Assembly (NCBI GenBank): GCA_025093985.1
Contig: JACAAK010000009.1
Coordinates: 1,116,001 to 1,180,000 of the forward strand
Origin: Calvatia gigantea
Lineage: Eukaryota; Basidiomycota; Agaricomycetes; Agaricales; Lycoperdaceae
DNA length: 64,000 bases
Direction: 5' to 3'
The translations under genes were made by a program, and so were the position numbers. The notes under the pieces are model-generated. The model ran no database searches and was not told the DNA's origin. It saw only the letters and a program-made list of their open reading frames with translations. Below are positions 9,085 to 21,398 of this stretch, in pieces (position 1 is the first letter of the stretch; each line of letters starts with the position of its first letter).

Positions 9085-12000
9085 CCATAAATTAATCTAA
9101 TCAAACTCCCTACCTCGAACAACAAAGCATCAATCTTTCTTCCTATCGAACTAAACCAAAACCACCTATGAAACATTCCAGTCACCACACTAATTGATTC
9201 AGGAGCTCAAGGAAACTTCATCTCCTCCACGTTTACCAACTACCTATGGACTACGAACCCATACCATTGACCAACCCATCAAAGTATCGAAACGCAGATG
9301 GAACCCTCAACGAAAACAGATCAATCTATGAAAGCATAGAGCTAAATGCTCTCATCAATGGAAAACAATGTCATTTCAAAGCCTATGTCTCAGGAATAGG
9401 ATCAAAAGATCTAATCCTCAGGATACCCCTGGCTACAACAGACAAACCCAGGACATAAACTGGACTACTCAAGAATTCAGTTGGCGAAATCATGACCATA
9501 TTATACCCCTCATCGTGAAATCCACAAACAGACCCACCACTATCAACGAAATTGCACTCTAGATATTCACGGAATGAATGACAAGGAACAATACACCTAC
9601 CTAGACTGAAGATTTGCAATCTACTTGCTGTAAAAATCTTCGAAACAATCATTCGCTCCAATGAACCAGAACTCTCAATCGACGAACTAAAGCTTTACTT
9701 GGAAAATGTTGATTTCGATGAATTTCATTTGGAACATGAACTCTATGGAATTACCCAAACTCCACTACGAACTCGAAATCAATACTGAAGATTACCCAAG
9801 CCACAAGGCTAGTGCAGAAATCTACCCCGAAAACCCAAACTAAACTACCTAGGAAATATAGGAAGTTTGTGCATCTGTATTCGACAGCAAGAAATCCGAA
9901 TGATTCCCACCAACTCACCCCTACTGATCACAAAATCAAACTCCTAGACACATTCAAACTGGAACTAGGAAAAATGTATCCCCTATCCCCCCTAGAAACC
10001 CAAGAACTCAAAAAGTTCATACATGAGAACCTCCAAAAAGGATACATCCTGAGAATCTGAATCTCTGATGGCGTCTTCTTTCTTCTTTGTAGGAAAGAAG
10101 GATGGAAAATTACTGCTCTTGCCAAGACTACCATTATCTGAACAAACTACATGAAGAAGAATGCTTACCCTATTCCTATGATTACGACCATCATGGATAA
10201 ACTTCCAAGGAGCGAAACTCTTCACCAAAATGGACGTCCGACTCAGATACTAACAACATCTGAATTCGAGAAGGCAACCAATGGAAAGCTGCCTTCAAGA
10301 CTCCCATCAGGACTCTATGAACTGAACAGTCATGTTCTTTGGAATGTGCAACTCCCCTGCTATGTTTCAGAAAATGATGGACACTGATCTTTTCCAAAAT
10401 GCTTGATAAAGGAGGAATTATAATTTACATGGACGATATTCTAATCTACACTAAAACCCAAGAAGAAATGGATTCGCCTCACTCTGGAAGCCCTCCAGAT
10501 ACTACAAGATAACGATCTATATCTAAAACTAGAAAAATGCGAATTTGACAAAACCCACCTCGAATATCTCAGGCATGATAATCTCCCCTGATAAAATCAA
10601 AATGGACAACACCAAACTCCGTGGAATAGAAGAATGGCCCCTACCCCACACTATCTGTGATGTCAGAAAATTTATGGGATTCTGCAACTTCTACTGAAAA
10701 TTCATACATCGCTATGCCAATATCTCTCGACCGCTTAACTCCCTACTATCAAAGACCAAGAAATTTGAATGAAAGACTAAAGCAAATGAAGCCTTCAAGC
10801 GACTAAAGTCAGAATTCTTGAAGAAACCCATCTTACAAATGCCAGACCAAATGAAACCATTCTTTATCGAAACTGATGCCTCGAAATATGCTCTAGGAGC
10901 TGTCTTATCTCAACAAGACACAAATGGAAACTACCACCCTGTGGCATTCCTATCCAAAGCATTCAATCCCACCCAACGTAACTACAAAATACACGATCAT
11001 GTTATGACCTTAGTCTGATAAGACCTCAGGTTGCTACTTAGGCTAAGTCTTGAGGGCGAGTAAGGGGAAAGAACCAGGTGGTTAAGCATACCAAATACAG
11101 GAGTATGTATGTACACTTAAATACGGAAGGGAGCATCCAGTTGAATGGATGGAGATAACTACATGAAACGTCTGATGACTATGGCATAGTAGTTATGAGT
11201 CAGGACTTGGAGATTGCACAGACAGGAATAACTGAAACAGGTACACGACGAGGGGGAATGCAGATAAGTGCGGAGCTGGCATGAAAATAGATGAATGTTC
11301 ACAACAGATCGAGAACTCCTTGCTATAATCACCGCCTTAGAAGAATGGTGACACTACTTAGAAGGAGCCCAACACCACGTAACCATACAAACCGATCACA
11401 AGAACCTTACCTTTTGGAGAAAATCCCAAAATATCTCCAGGAGACAAGCCCAATGGCTCAGATTCCTCGCACACTTTGACTTCATGATTGAACACATTCC
11501 TGGAACAAAAATACCAGCAGCCGACGCACTCTCATGAAGACCAGATCATACTCCTGATGACAACAACAACAACGAAAACATTACTGTCCTCCCGGAAGAA
11601 GTATTCCTTAACAAAATAACTGTATTACCAGACAAACTCTTCATCTCTCTGGTCGACCAAGAATTACAAAACTGAAATCACCAAATCATCCAAATATGAC
11701 AAAACTACCATGGAAGCCATGAAACGACTTCTATCAGAATCACCAGAAGCTGTCAACCCAAAATACGGAATCATTCCCATGTCATCTGGACAACTTATGA
11801 CATTTGAAGGAAGAATTATTATCCCAGAAGATATGGAACTCTGCCGACATATTATCCAATGATACCATGACTACCCTTCTGCCAGGACATCCTAGGGAAC
11901 AAGAAACGTACCAAATGGCCAAAACAGAAGTATATTGGCCAGGAATGAGTACCTTCATACGAAATTACATCCAAGGATGCAGTGCCTGCCAACAATTCAA

Positions 12001-13160
12001 GATTAATTGGAACCCCTGCTCATCCACCATTGCAACCAATCCCACCACCTGAATTCTACAAGACCATTCGCACACATCACAATGGATCTATTAACAGACC
12101 TACCAAAATCCCATGGATTTGATGCAATTCTGTCCATAGTGGACCATGGACTTATGAAGGGGGTAATTCTCACTCCTTGTATGAAAGAAATCACCACCAA
12201 AGGATATCACTGATATAATCATAGACAAGGTCTACACCAGATTTGGACTACCAGACAAGATAATCTCTGACCACGACCCCAGATTCCTGAGCTAACTCCA
12301 GCTAAGCTCTCATGAAACACCTAGGAATCACTCAGTCATTCTCATCGGCCTACTACCCTCAATCTGATGGAACAACAGAACGATTCAACTAGGAAATCTC
12401 TGTCTACCTATCCATCTACTGCACTAGGAAACCCCTCCACCTGGTCTGAAACACTCCCCATTCTCGAGTTCTCCCATAACTCAAGAACACACTCCTGACT
12501 GTAAACAAACACCTTTTGAACTCATGTACGGAACAAAACCTCACAGAATACCTATGATCCTCAAGGAATCAAACTATACTACCATCCAAAGAATGAATAG
12601 AATCACTGGATCATGCATGAAGAGAAGCCATTGCTGCCCACAAGCTAGCCATGGAATACATGGAACAACGAATCAAGTATAAATTCAAACCCTTCACCCT
12701 AGGACAACAAGTGTGGCTAGAACAGAGAAACCTGAAACTCCTATTCAAATCAAGTAAAATAGCACCGAAATGCCTCAGGACTGTTCACAATCAAAGAAGT
12801 CCTATCGCCACTCTTCTACCTGACTTAACCTACCTGAAACATGGAAAATTCACAATGTATTCCACACCACTCTTCTCTCCAAATACACCGAAAACAATAT
12901 CCATGGACCAAATCCACAACCACCCCTCCCTGATATCATAGAAGGAGAAGAAGAATACGAAATTGAAGGAATTCTAAACCACTGAACTAAAAACAGACAA
13001 AGGGAATATTATATCAAATGGAAAGGTTATGACCATGAAGAAAACTCTTGGGAAAACAAAGCACAACTATCACTACATGCCCAAGAACTGTTACGAAAAT
13101 ATCAAAAAGAACACTGACTAACCACCACCCCACCTAAACGACTGAAGAGGACATAAATAG
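9044..13160 (+). pseudogene. Pol of family A (protease, RT, RNase H, integrase, chromodomain), A2
   Basis: It would make the enzymes for proteolytic maturation, cDNA synthesis and integration. Pieces in order are: a retropepsin-like site (LIDSGAQGNFIS) near 9190; RT blocks with YMDDILIYT near 10425; RNase H (FFIETDASKYALGAVLSQ) at 10860, split by the solo B LTR; integrase HHCC and DDE regions (11850-12400); and a chromodomain ending near 13090. Many indels and CGA-to-TGA stops make it dead. At the PR-RT link, the conserved arginine position is TGA at 10050-10052 with an extra C beside it. The 11000-11306 insertion adds 307 bp plus a 5-bp target duplication. Confidence 0.85.
11000..11306 (-). 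repeat. Solo family B LTR in A2 pol, TSD GATCG
   Basis: 307 bp, TGTTATG...ACAACA as written on the plus strand. The left flank is GATCA (10995-10999) and the right flank GATCG (11307-11311). The difference is the expected CpG decay of GATCG followed by T. Inside, TATTTAAG (11116-11123, minus) precedes ATGCTTAACCA (11079-11089, minus) by 34 bp. Confidence 0.9.
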
Positions 13161-13223
13161 ACAAAAAGAAACCATCAAACTTCCTCATCACCCCACAACA
13201 ACATCTTGTGAACAAAATCACCA

Positions 13224-14949
13224 ATAGGCACCCACCCAAAAGAACTATAAGAAGGGAAAGAAAGCTGCTATCATAGCCTCATCCCCCTCTCTCTCTTCTG
13301 TATCAGTCCCTTTTCGACAAAAAACAACTTCCTCAATCTGCAAAGTTCAATCCCTTCCTATCTCTCCTTGCACCACCACTCCCAACCCTCCAGTCACCAC
13401 ACCTGCAAATTACGAAGCTCCTATCCCAATCCTTCCTAACAGTCCAGATAAATGAACTGCTGGAGAAACCAATATTAACTCTACCCGAATGCCATCTTTA
13501 CCCAAGATGAGCTCCAACAAATCACAGACCAGAACAAACACTTTTGGGTCGACAGTCTTCGTCGGACCTGATTGCATCTACATTCCCCCAACCACTGAAT
13601 CAACCACCCACAGCCCCTGGGATAAACTCATCTACCCCAGCAGAATGGCAAGCAGCTCCCCTACACCCGGACCCAGTTCCCAGCGAACTACAACACATAA
13701 CCTGCCCCACAACACCGAATCCCGAGACCCCCCAGTCTCCTTCTCCAAAGTCGTCGCCGGAACTACTCCCCATACCCCCTTCCTATGATGCAGGCCAGGC
13801 AACTCCTCTGGTCCCCAAAGCCTCAATATATCCACCCAATCCACACTGACGATCCTGCCCCAGCACTCTCCTTGGAGCGAGCTGGGATCCCAAAATCTTG
13901 TAGGGAGGAACTTCCTCCCAAACCCTCCTGACCCAGCCGCCCCCACCACTGCCCACCTTGCCTGGGTCGCAGCCAACCCCTCTGACTGAGAACCCAATGC
14001 CACCTCCCGGTTTAGCCCAGACACCATTCCGGACGATGGATCTACGGCCATGGAGCTATGGACTTGAGCTGATCTCTCATCTGAGGAATCCCTCCACACA
14101 ATGGCACTCCAGCGAGATCATAGAACTTGCTTCTGCACCAAATATTTACATAATACCACTCAATGAAACCACTGGCACATTATCTGTGATGCCCTTTCAT
14201 AGCTCGAACATCTTTCTGGGGATTATGAGCACGCTGCTGATAGAGTGGCTCTATTTATCAAGGCATCATGAAGCCTTAGACTACCTCAGGCTTATGCCTG
14301 CTACCTTGGCAAAAATTGCGTTGAGCCTCTCACATCCAACCAATAAACTAGCCCACCTCCAGGCAGACCACACCAATGAACCGATTCCCCCAAGAGAAAC
14401 CCCCCCCCCAAACCAAATACACCTCCTCCGACCTCATCTATCCGATCCAGACAATCGGATCCCCCCTGAACAACTCAAAACAGCCATATACAATCTAATG
14501 GCTCATCTGGATCGACTCATAGTGCTTCAAACCTTACACGAAAACCCCTCCGAACCAACCTAGGACAAGGACAAACTCCAACCTAACCTCAAGCCATGAA
14601 CAATCTGAATTTCAACCCAAAGGCCTTTTGTGAAAAATGTGCCAAACTCCACCTCCCCACCATAGGTCACTGGGCAAGTGATTGCACCCACACAACCTGT
14701 CCTATCTGCCAAAAAATCCACCCTGGTCACTACCGATGGACCTGCCCTCAGTACTTCTGCCGACTCTGTGAAACCCTCAACCCTCAACACAAACCTGAAG
14801 ACTGCCCAAAATACACTAACCACATACAAGCAGTCGAAGCTATGAAGCAACACTTCCAAGCGCAAGTCTTGGACAACCCCCACGATGCTTTGGAAGATGA
14901 ATACTACAACGACGGAGTCTCCCTTGACTACTCTTGTATGTCAGCGTAA
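13224..14949 (+). pseudogene. ORF3 of family A (A2): proline/serine-rich protein with three C-terminal zinc knuckles
   Basis: This extra gene lies between pol and the 3' LTR, where env sits in retroviruses. It spans about 570 codons. The start ATG is split by one inserted base (13224-13227). The N-terminus is lysine-rich, followed by a shared motif near 13450-13530, then a Pro/Ser-rich linker. Next comes a possible folded region (MDLRPWSYGLELISHL to SLSHPTNKLAHL; 14036-14360). The last 117 residues (14596-14949, open) carry three CX2C...HX4C units: CEKC/HWASDC, CPIC/HYRWTC and CRLC/HKPEDC. No signal peptide or transmembrane segment is visible, so it is not env-like. A nucleic-acid-binding role is inferred from the knuckles only. 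Confidence 0.75.
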
Positions 14950-14981
14950 ATTTTGGAGTAATTTACCTAGAGACGGGCTAA

Positions 14982-15589
14982 TGTTATGAACTTACTACTG
15001 GATTACCATGGACTTACTTTATTAGTGTATTAACCCCTTTTCCCTTATACTCCAGTCCATTCTTTATTTATTTATCTTGTGTACTTCTATCTCCACTTCT
15101 CATGACTTGTTCCAAGTCATTGTTTCTGTTATCCCACCATTGGACTTCTATTTACTCGTCTCCTGCTTCTCATGACTTGTATCGCTTCTTTTACTACATC
15201 CCTATGACTCCTTAGATTACCAATTAACCTGTAGTAGTCTCTCATTGACTCATACCTCTTTACTACGTAATTACTCATCTCTTATGCATAGCTAGTATAT
15301 AAACCTTAAGTAGTACACCTGTATTACCTTAGGTTATTCTAGTAACAAGCTTCCTTATCTTTGCTTGTCTACTACAAGGTTAACAACCTTGGGGACTGCA
15401 GTGACACTTAACTCAGACTTCTCAGACAAGTGCGAGCTTCTACTCGAGGGAGCAATCCAAAGTCTGCACAGAAGTCATTGAAACTTGTCATATACAGTAA
15501 GGGACAAAACCGTACTCCTGGGCCAGTCGATTCTCTCCCTGAGTGGAGACGTTCCTGGTCTGGTTGCGAAGAAGGTAACGCATGTAACA
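14982..15589 (+). repeat. 3' LTR of A2
   Basis: 608 bp from TGTTATGAAC to GCATGTAACA. It includes a short extra segment near 15490 that is absent in the 5' LTR. The purine-rich AGAGACGGGCTAA just upstream may be the plus-strand primer. The LTR joins directly to the cut B1 LTR at 15590. Confidence 0.88.
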
Positions 15590-15637
15590 AATGCAGATGA
15601 TAACAGAATACAACTTAATCAGTAGAAGTTCATAACA
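15590..15637 (-). repeat. Remnant of the B1 3' LTR
   Basis: 48 bp matching 21671-21718, ending GTTCATAACA. It is cut exactly at the A2 3' LTR end. Confidence 0.8.
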
Positions 15638-15656
15638 ATACCCCCCTAATTAGGCT

Positions 15657-16638
15657 TCATGCCTCAGAAAGCTCGTCAAAGTCACTATTGACCTACAGTG
15701 GTGGTGAGAGCCTTCTTGGTGGCTCCAATGAGGTATTTTCCATTGTTTGATCATGCAAAGAAGACAGGTAAATGGCTTTGACCATCTTGACGGATAGGGA
15801 CTGGGACACTATTGAATGGGAAGTCAGTGGTAGTGGAGTTGTCCCAGTAGTTCTTGACTATCGTTTTCCAGTAGTGTTGGTCCTTTTCTTGGCCTGGTAG
15901 TACTAGTGTGGAATCTTGCAGGTGGGAGAAAAACCAATACAATCTGTGATGGGGTGATGGTTTTTATGAATCGGCAAAGGGAATTGACTTCCTTTTTCAT
16001 GGATACTGTAGTTTCTTCATCCATGGGAGTGTTCAGCATGAGTTGATGGTGTGAAGTTGACTGTCTTGTGTAGTTTGGAGAGGGTAGTGTGAATTCTGGT
16101 GATGAGATGATCAATGTTGGGGTCTTCAGCTGACTTGTCTCATCTGAGTAAGTTCATTGCTATGTCAGTGAGTTCCAAGAATATGTCGGTGATGTTGAGG
16201 TGTTTGAAGACCTCAAGAGTAAGGTCAATGCGGCTTTGTAGGCTATGGACACAGTTTTGTTTGTTGGGTGTGAGCATGGACTGGCTTTGGGCTTGAAAGA
16301 TGGCTGGTATGTATTGATTTGTGGATGAGAATGCATTGGTGAATCCTGCATACATATCTGCAAAGGTTATGCAGGGTGATGTGTCAGTTAATGACTAGAT
16401 GCTTGTTCTGGGTGGTTATGTTTTCTATCTCGCTATTGGTGGCTCTGTCAACATCCTTTAGTAGGGTCTCGAGAAGTTCTTGGGCAGGGGACAGCGTGGT
16501 AGCAAGGTTGTAGTGAGTGCCTTGAGACATAGGTGCTTGGTTATTGCCTAGTTCTGGGAGGGGAACTGAAGAGATTGTAGTTGGGTTGGGGTGAATGAGG
16601 GAGTTGATAGTGACGCAGTTGGCTTGGGAGGAAGGCAT
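15657..16638 (-). pseudogene. ORF3 of family B (B1), broken
   Basis: It starts at ATG 16636-16638 (MPSSQANCVTINSL), 6 nt after the pol TAG at 16645-16647, as in B2. Recognisable parts are ELLETLLKDVDRATNSEIENI then QNKHLVIN, FADMYAGFTNAFSSTNQYIPAIF, and TVSMKKEVNSLCRFIKTI. Several indels and stops break it. It aligns with the almost open B2 copy (41927-42913). No known domain, signal peptide or membrane helix was recognised. Confidence 0.75.
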
Positions 16639-16644
16639 CTTTGG

Positions 16645-19600
16645 CTAGTTTCTTTGTCTGGAGGATGACTTCTTGGCTTTTCTGCCCCCCTTTTTATGGG
16701 TATCCTCTGGATGCCTTTTTTGGTACTCTGCTATTGCATCTTGAGCATTTGTCAAGTTTGATTCCGCTATCCACATATCATCTTTGTTACTATACCCCTT
16801 CTAATGTACTAGGAATTGATATCCCCATCCTTGTTTTCATTGTCCTCAGATCTCTTCTACCTCATATTCCTCTTTATTGTTGATGATCACTGGTTTGGGT
16901 GCTGGTATTCTCCGTTGACTCGGGAACATTGCTTGTTGTACTGGGGTTAACAGTTGTTCATTGAATACATCATGGATGGCCCATCCTTCTGGTAATACAA
17001 GCTGATATGCCACTTCTCCTATCTTTTCCTTGATTTGGAAAGGTTCATACCTTTTTTGGCCTAGCTTCTTTGATAGTTGATTGGTATGGACATTTGTAAC
17101 CATACTTCGTTGCCGATTTGATATTGTTTGATATGTAATTTGCTGCTATTGTGTGTTTGTTTCATCTTTTCTTGATAGGTTCATAGTGCCACTGTGGAGT
17201 TGTCTCTTGCATTCTGTAGCTGTTTTAAGAATTCCATGCTGCTAGGGTTGTTCGTGTTTCCATGGTCCTTTCCTTTCCAGGGATGTTGCCCATAATTGAG
17301 GTAGAACAGTGACTCTTGTGTTCTACTATGTTTTTTGTCATTGTATTGGAATTTGGCCGTAGGCAGCCAATCTACCCAATTGTCTTGTTCATAGTTGCAA
17401 TATAGTTGTAGGTATGTTTCGACTTCTCAGTTGATTCTCTCTGTTTGTCCGTCTGTTTGTGGGTGGTAGGCTGTTGATAGGGTTCATTCTATCCCTAATC
17501 TCCTGAACAGTTCTCCAGTGAATTCTGATGTGAACTGTGGTCCTCGGTCACTAAGGACTTTCTGCAGTACTCCATGTAGTTTCCATATTTCGTTCCTGTA
17601 AACCTGCACTATTTCTTTTGAGGTGACATCTGTTCTTGTCACTACGAGCCATATCATTTTTGAGAACCAGTCAACAATCACTAGTATAGCATCTTTCCCT
17701 TCTGATTCTGGCAGTGGTCTGATAAGGTTGATGCTTATCTCTTCCATGGTCCATTGGGTATAGGAAGTGGATATAACTGGTGTTTTTAATGGTGCTATGC
17801 ATGGCTTATTTCTTTGGCAGTTCTGGCACCCTGTGATGTACTTTTTGATGTCACTTCGTATTGTTGGCCACCAGTAGTCCCTGGTGAATGAGTTCGACCA
17901 TTCAGGTATTGTCCTGGGTGACCCGCATCTGGTGTGTCATGATACTGCTGCAGTATTTCTTCTCGGAGGATGGGGTCTGGTGGTATGTATACACTGGTTC
18001 CTTTGTAGATTACCCCATTGTGTTCTGAGATGTTGGAACCCTCTTGTAGGAGTCCTAAAGTGATGTTTGTCTCTCTTCGGTGATTTGCTTTTATCCAATC
18101 TATGAATGTTGGCCTAATAAACAATTCTGTGTGGAGCAGAATAGTCTCCTCAGAGTCTTCTTCATCCCTTGGTCTGTTTTGTAGCCAACTTTCTCGGATC
18201 ATGGTAACTAGTTTGTCATCTTCTTGATCTAGTTCTTGGTGTATCCTGGATAGTAGGTCTGCTTTTGTGTTCATCTTCCCCAGTACATGTCACAGAATAA
18301 AGTTAGTAATCTTGTAATCTTAGGTACTACCTTGCTTGTCATCTGTTGAGTTTCTGTGGTTCTCTATAGTACTTAAGGTTTTCATGGTCTGTCCAGATTT
18401 TAAACCTTTCTTCAGTATCTAATAGATAGTGTTGCCATTCTTTTAGCAGCATGGACAATGGCCAGCAACTCTTTATCATAGATTTCGTAGTTTTGTTCTG
18501 CTGGGGAGAGTGTATATGATGTGAATGCAATTGGGTGCCATTTTTTGTTTTGTTCTTGTGATAGTACCCCTCCTAGTGCATAGTTTGAGGTGTCAACTTT
18601 TACTCAAAACTGTCCTTTTCTTTGGGGTAGTGTCAGGGTGGGTTCTTCAGTGATGTATTGTTTCAGTTTGTTAAATGCTAATCAGTGTTCTTCTTTCCAG
18701 TTCCATTTGGTAGCTTCCTTTGAGCTGGTTTAGAGGGGCTGCGATTTTGCTGAAGTCCTTTATAAATCAATGGTAATAGTTGGCAAAACCTAAGAAGTGT
18801 TCTACTCCTTTCTTGTTTTTGGGTTTGGGCCAGTCTCATACTGCCTTGACTTTTTCTTCTTCCTATCTCGATATGTCCATGTCCTATTTTTACTCCTAGC
18901 ATTAGAATTTCTTCAGCATCTGAATATGCATTTTGATTGTTTAAAGCACAGGTTATATTCTACTGCTTGCTTTAGGAATCACACCATTCGTTCTTTCAGT
19001 TGTTCTTTGGTATCTCCTGGAATTGTGAAGTCGTCCATGTAGTTTACTGATGTCTCTGTTTTGCAGTAGGTCTTGAAAGATGCTTGTCATCATTCTGGAG
19101 AATGTTCCAGGCGAGTTGCTTAATCCGAAATACATTACAGTTGGCTCAAATAGTCCTTCGTTGGTTAGGAAGGCCACTTTCCATTCATCTCCTTCCTTGA
19201 TTCTGATGTTGTTGTATCCCCAAATGATGTTAAGCTTATTGAAGTACTTTGCTTTTCCTAACTTGTCAATTACTTCTCTGATTCTGGGTAGTGGTGTTTT
19301 GTCCTTTATTACCATACTGTTTAATTGTCTGTAGTCTTGGATCAGTCGTCTTGAACTGTTCTTCTTTGGAATGAAGAAGGTGGGGGCTGCATATGGGGAT
19401 TTTGATGGTCATATACATCCTGACTTGAGATTTTCTTTGATGAAGGCTTTGAGTTCATTTTGTTCCTCGATTGTCATGTTGTATGTTCCGGCATTTATTT
19501 TCTTAGGTGTATCTTCTGTTAAGACTATTTCATGGTCCTATTCCATTCATTCTGGTAGTTTATTGAAGGTTGTTTTGTTGAAGAGATGTGTGAATAGGTT

Positions 19601-20200
19601 GGACATAGTCTGGTAGATCGGTTGATTCAGTTGGGTCTGGTTCCTCTTCTTCTTCCCATATGTCTTCAGTGATGGCCATGCTTTGGATTTTATTTGTGAC
19701 CTGAATATCTTGGTGTGGGAACTGACAGTCTGATGGGCACTGGGTGAATTTGATTTCTTCTGTTTCCCAGTTTACTTCGGGGTTGTGTTTGATCAGCCAA
19801 TCATGTCCTAAGAATATTTCTGCCCTGTCTTGAAGTTGAACCACCAATGCTTCAATTGTCTCCTTGTGTCCCTCGATTTCCATTTCAATAGTGGCTGTTT
19901 CTGTGACTTTTCCTCCTTGGTTTGTTGTGCCATTGGCATTTAGTACTGTGATTTCTTGTTTTAATTTTTTCATGGGGATTCAGTTCTTTGTCTACAAGTT
20001 TCTTGCTGATGCTACTGGTAGTACATCCTGAGTCGACAATGGTGTTAACCATGATCTCTTTTTTTGGAGTTTGTATGTTTCCCTTCAGGTTTAATTTGTG
20101 CTTTTATTTCTGAGGAATTGTGTAGTATTTTTCTGATATCCTAGATACAAGTTTCTTGACTCGCAAGGCAGCACCTACTCGGAGTCTTTGGAAAAATCCT
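16645..20200 (-). pseudogene. Pol of family B (B1), broken
   Basis: In order on the minus strand: a retropepsin-like site (TIVDSGCTTSSIS, near 20040), LQDRAEIFLGHDW, RT (RT core near 19050-19400, heavily frameshifted), RNase H, an integrase zinc region, the DDE domain (LVIVDWFSKMIWLVV, VLSDRGPQFTSEF, YHPQTDGQTERIN at 17450-17700), and a chromodomain near 16700-16870. At two positions where B2 has TGA, B1 has CAA (18493-18495 and 18432-18434), which points to an ancestral CGA. Not functional. Confidence 0.85.
20158..20199 (-). promoter_or_regulatory. Gag-pol -1 frameshift site (B1)
   Basis: The heptamer G GAT TTT (20193-20199, minus) is followed by a 6-nt spacer and the arms GACTC-CGAG and CTTG-c-GAGTC, with the gag TAG in the loop. 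Compared with B2, one pair has become G-U and the bulged base has changed, so the stem is kept. Confidence 0.75.
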
Positions 20201-21329
20201 TCTGTTCTCCTGAGCTGGCTTCTTCTACTGCTTGGATCTGTACTTTCTTCAGTGCAGTGCAGACTTTGGTGATATGACCTGTCTTTCTGCAATTGTAGCA
20301 GGTTAATCTCTTGGGTTTCTTGCAGTCTTTGGCAATGTGACTGAAAATGCCACAATTGTAACATTTTGGCTCTCCTTTTGCATTAAAGACATGGCATCTG
20401 CTGCCTATTTCCATGGGTTCTCCTATTCCTCCATAAGTGGTTCCTGAATTGGTTTTCTTGTCCCCTCAGTATTCAGATGCTTTGTACCCCTGTCCTACAG
20501 CTAGTATGGCTTCTTTCCATTTAGAGTAGGTATCAGGATGGGTGCTGGGTGGGTAGCCTGTGATAGTGTAGATGATATCTTATTGGGACATTCTTTCTTA
20601 ACAAGAACATGGCATGCTTGCTATCAGTTTGAGCTTTGTTCTTGAGTACTTTGAATTCAATAAGGTAGTTGGCTGTGTTGCAGTTTCCCTGTTTGAACTT
20701 TTCGATTTGCCATTCTGCTTTAGCATTCATTGCATTCATCGGAAAATGTCTTTCAGAATTCTTCAGCAAAGGCTTTCCAATCTACTAAATCTTCTCCCTC
20801 CAATATTTGTGGTATTTTCATTGCTGCATAGGCTCCTGTAGTTCCTCCTCACAGTCTGGCTAGGACTGCTATCACTTTGTCATTGGCCATTACAATTTTG
20901 TTAAACTTTATGAAGAGTGTCATAACTCTCCACCAGTCATCAAATTTGGTGTGTGTTCCATTGAAGAATCCTGGGTCAGGCACCAGGCCTTTTCTGTTGG
21001 ATGTGGGTGCAGTATTGTCAGTCATGTCTGATTCTCCTGACTCTGATTCAGTTTCTGTTTCTTGGTTCTCCAGTTAGTTCTAACTCTTCTTCTACTAAGT
21101 CGAGTTCATTTAGAAGTTCTAATATGACTTCTTCTACTCCTGTTGGGTTTACTCCTTGTGCAGTGTCTCTGGGTTCATTGTCTGTGATTGCAGCTGGTGC
21201 AGGTACTTCAGAGTTCTCTGCTTCTTCATCCAATATATTGGTTCCTTTGTCTATTGTGAGTTCTTCTTCTTGTTCGTCATCTGTGACTTCAAGCTGAGGT
21301 TCTCTGTATTCGTCAGGGTTCGAGCTCAT
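20175..21329 (-). pseudogene. Gag of family B (B1) with two CCHC knuckles, broken
   Basis: It probably starts at the ATG near 21329 (MSSNPDEYREPQLEV), with an acidic N-terminus rich in Glu. The central capsid-like region is full of stops and shifts. The C-terminus is open (20175-20414): CYNCGIFSHIAKDC and CYNCRKTGHITKVC are two standard CX2CX4HX4C nucleocapsid knuckles. The frame ends DFSKDSE with TAG at 20175-20177. Pol overlaps in the -1 frame (FFQRLRVGAA). The expected size is about 385 codons. Confidence 0.82.
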
Positions 21330-21398
21330 ATAATGGCTCCTGGGTTCAGTCGTAGTTCGAGTCTTTTTCAACTCTTTCCTCTGCAAGATGAGGTGGGG

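Larger units (their letters stand above)
6143..15589 (+). mobile_element. A2: full-length family A Ty3/Gypsy chromovirus, decayed
   Basis: The order is 5' LTR (6143-6735), self-priming site, gag, pol, ORF3 and 3' LTR (14982-15589). A solo B LTR (11000-11306) sits in the RNase H region. It is the one plus-strand copy that shows the complete gene order of the family. Frameshifts and CGA-to-TGA stops are spread through all genes. The left flank is C1 pol and the right flank is the B1 LTR, and no target duplication is shared (CTAAG versus AATGC). This suggests that A2 is a recombinant of two A copies. Confidence 0.9.
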
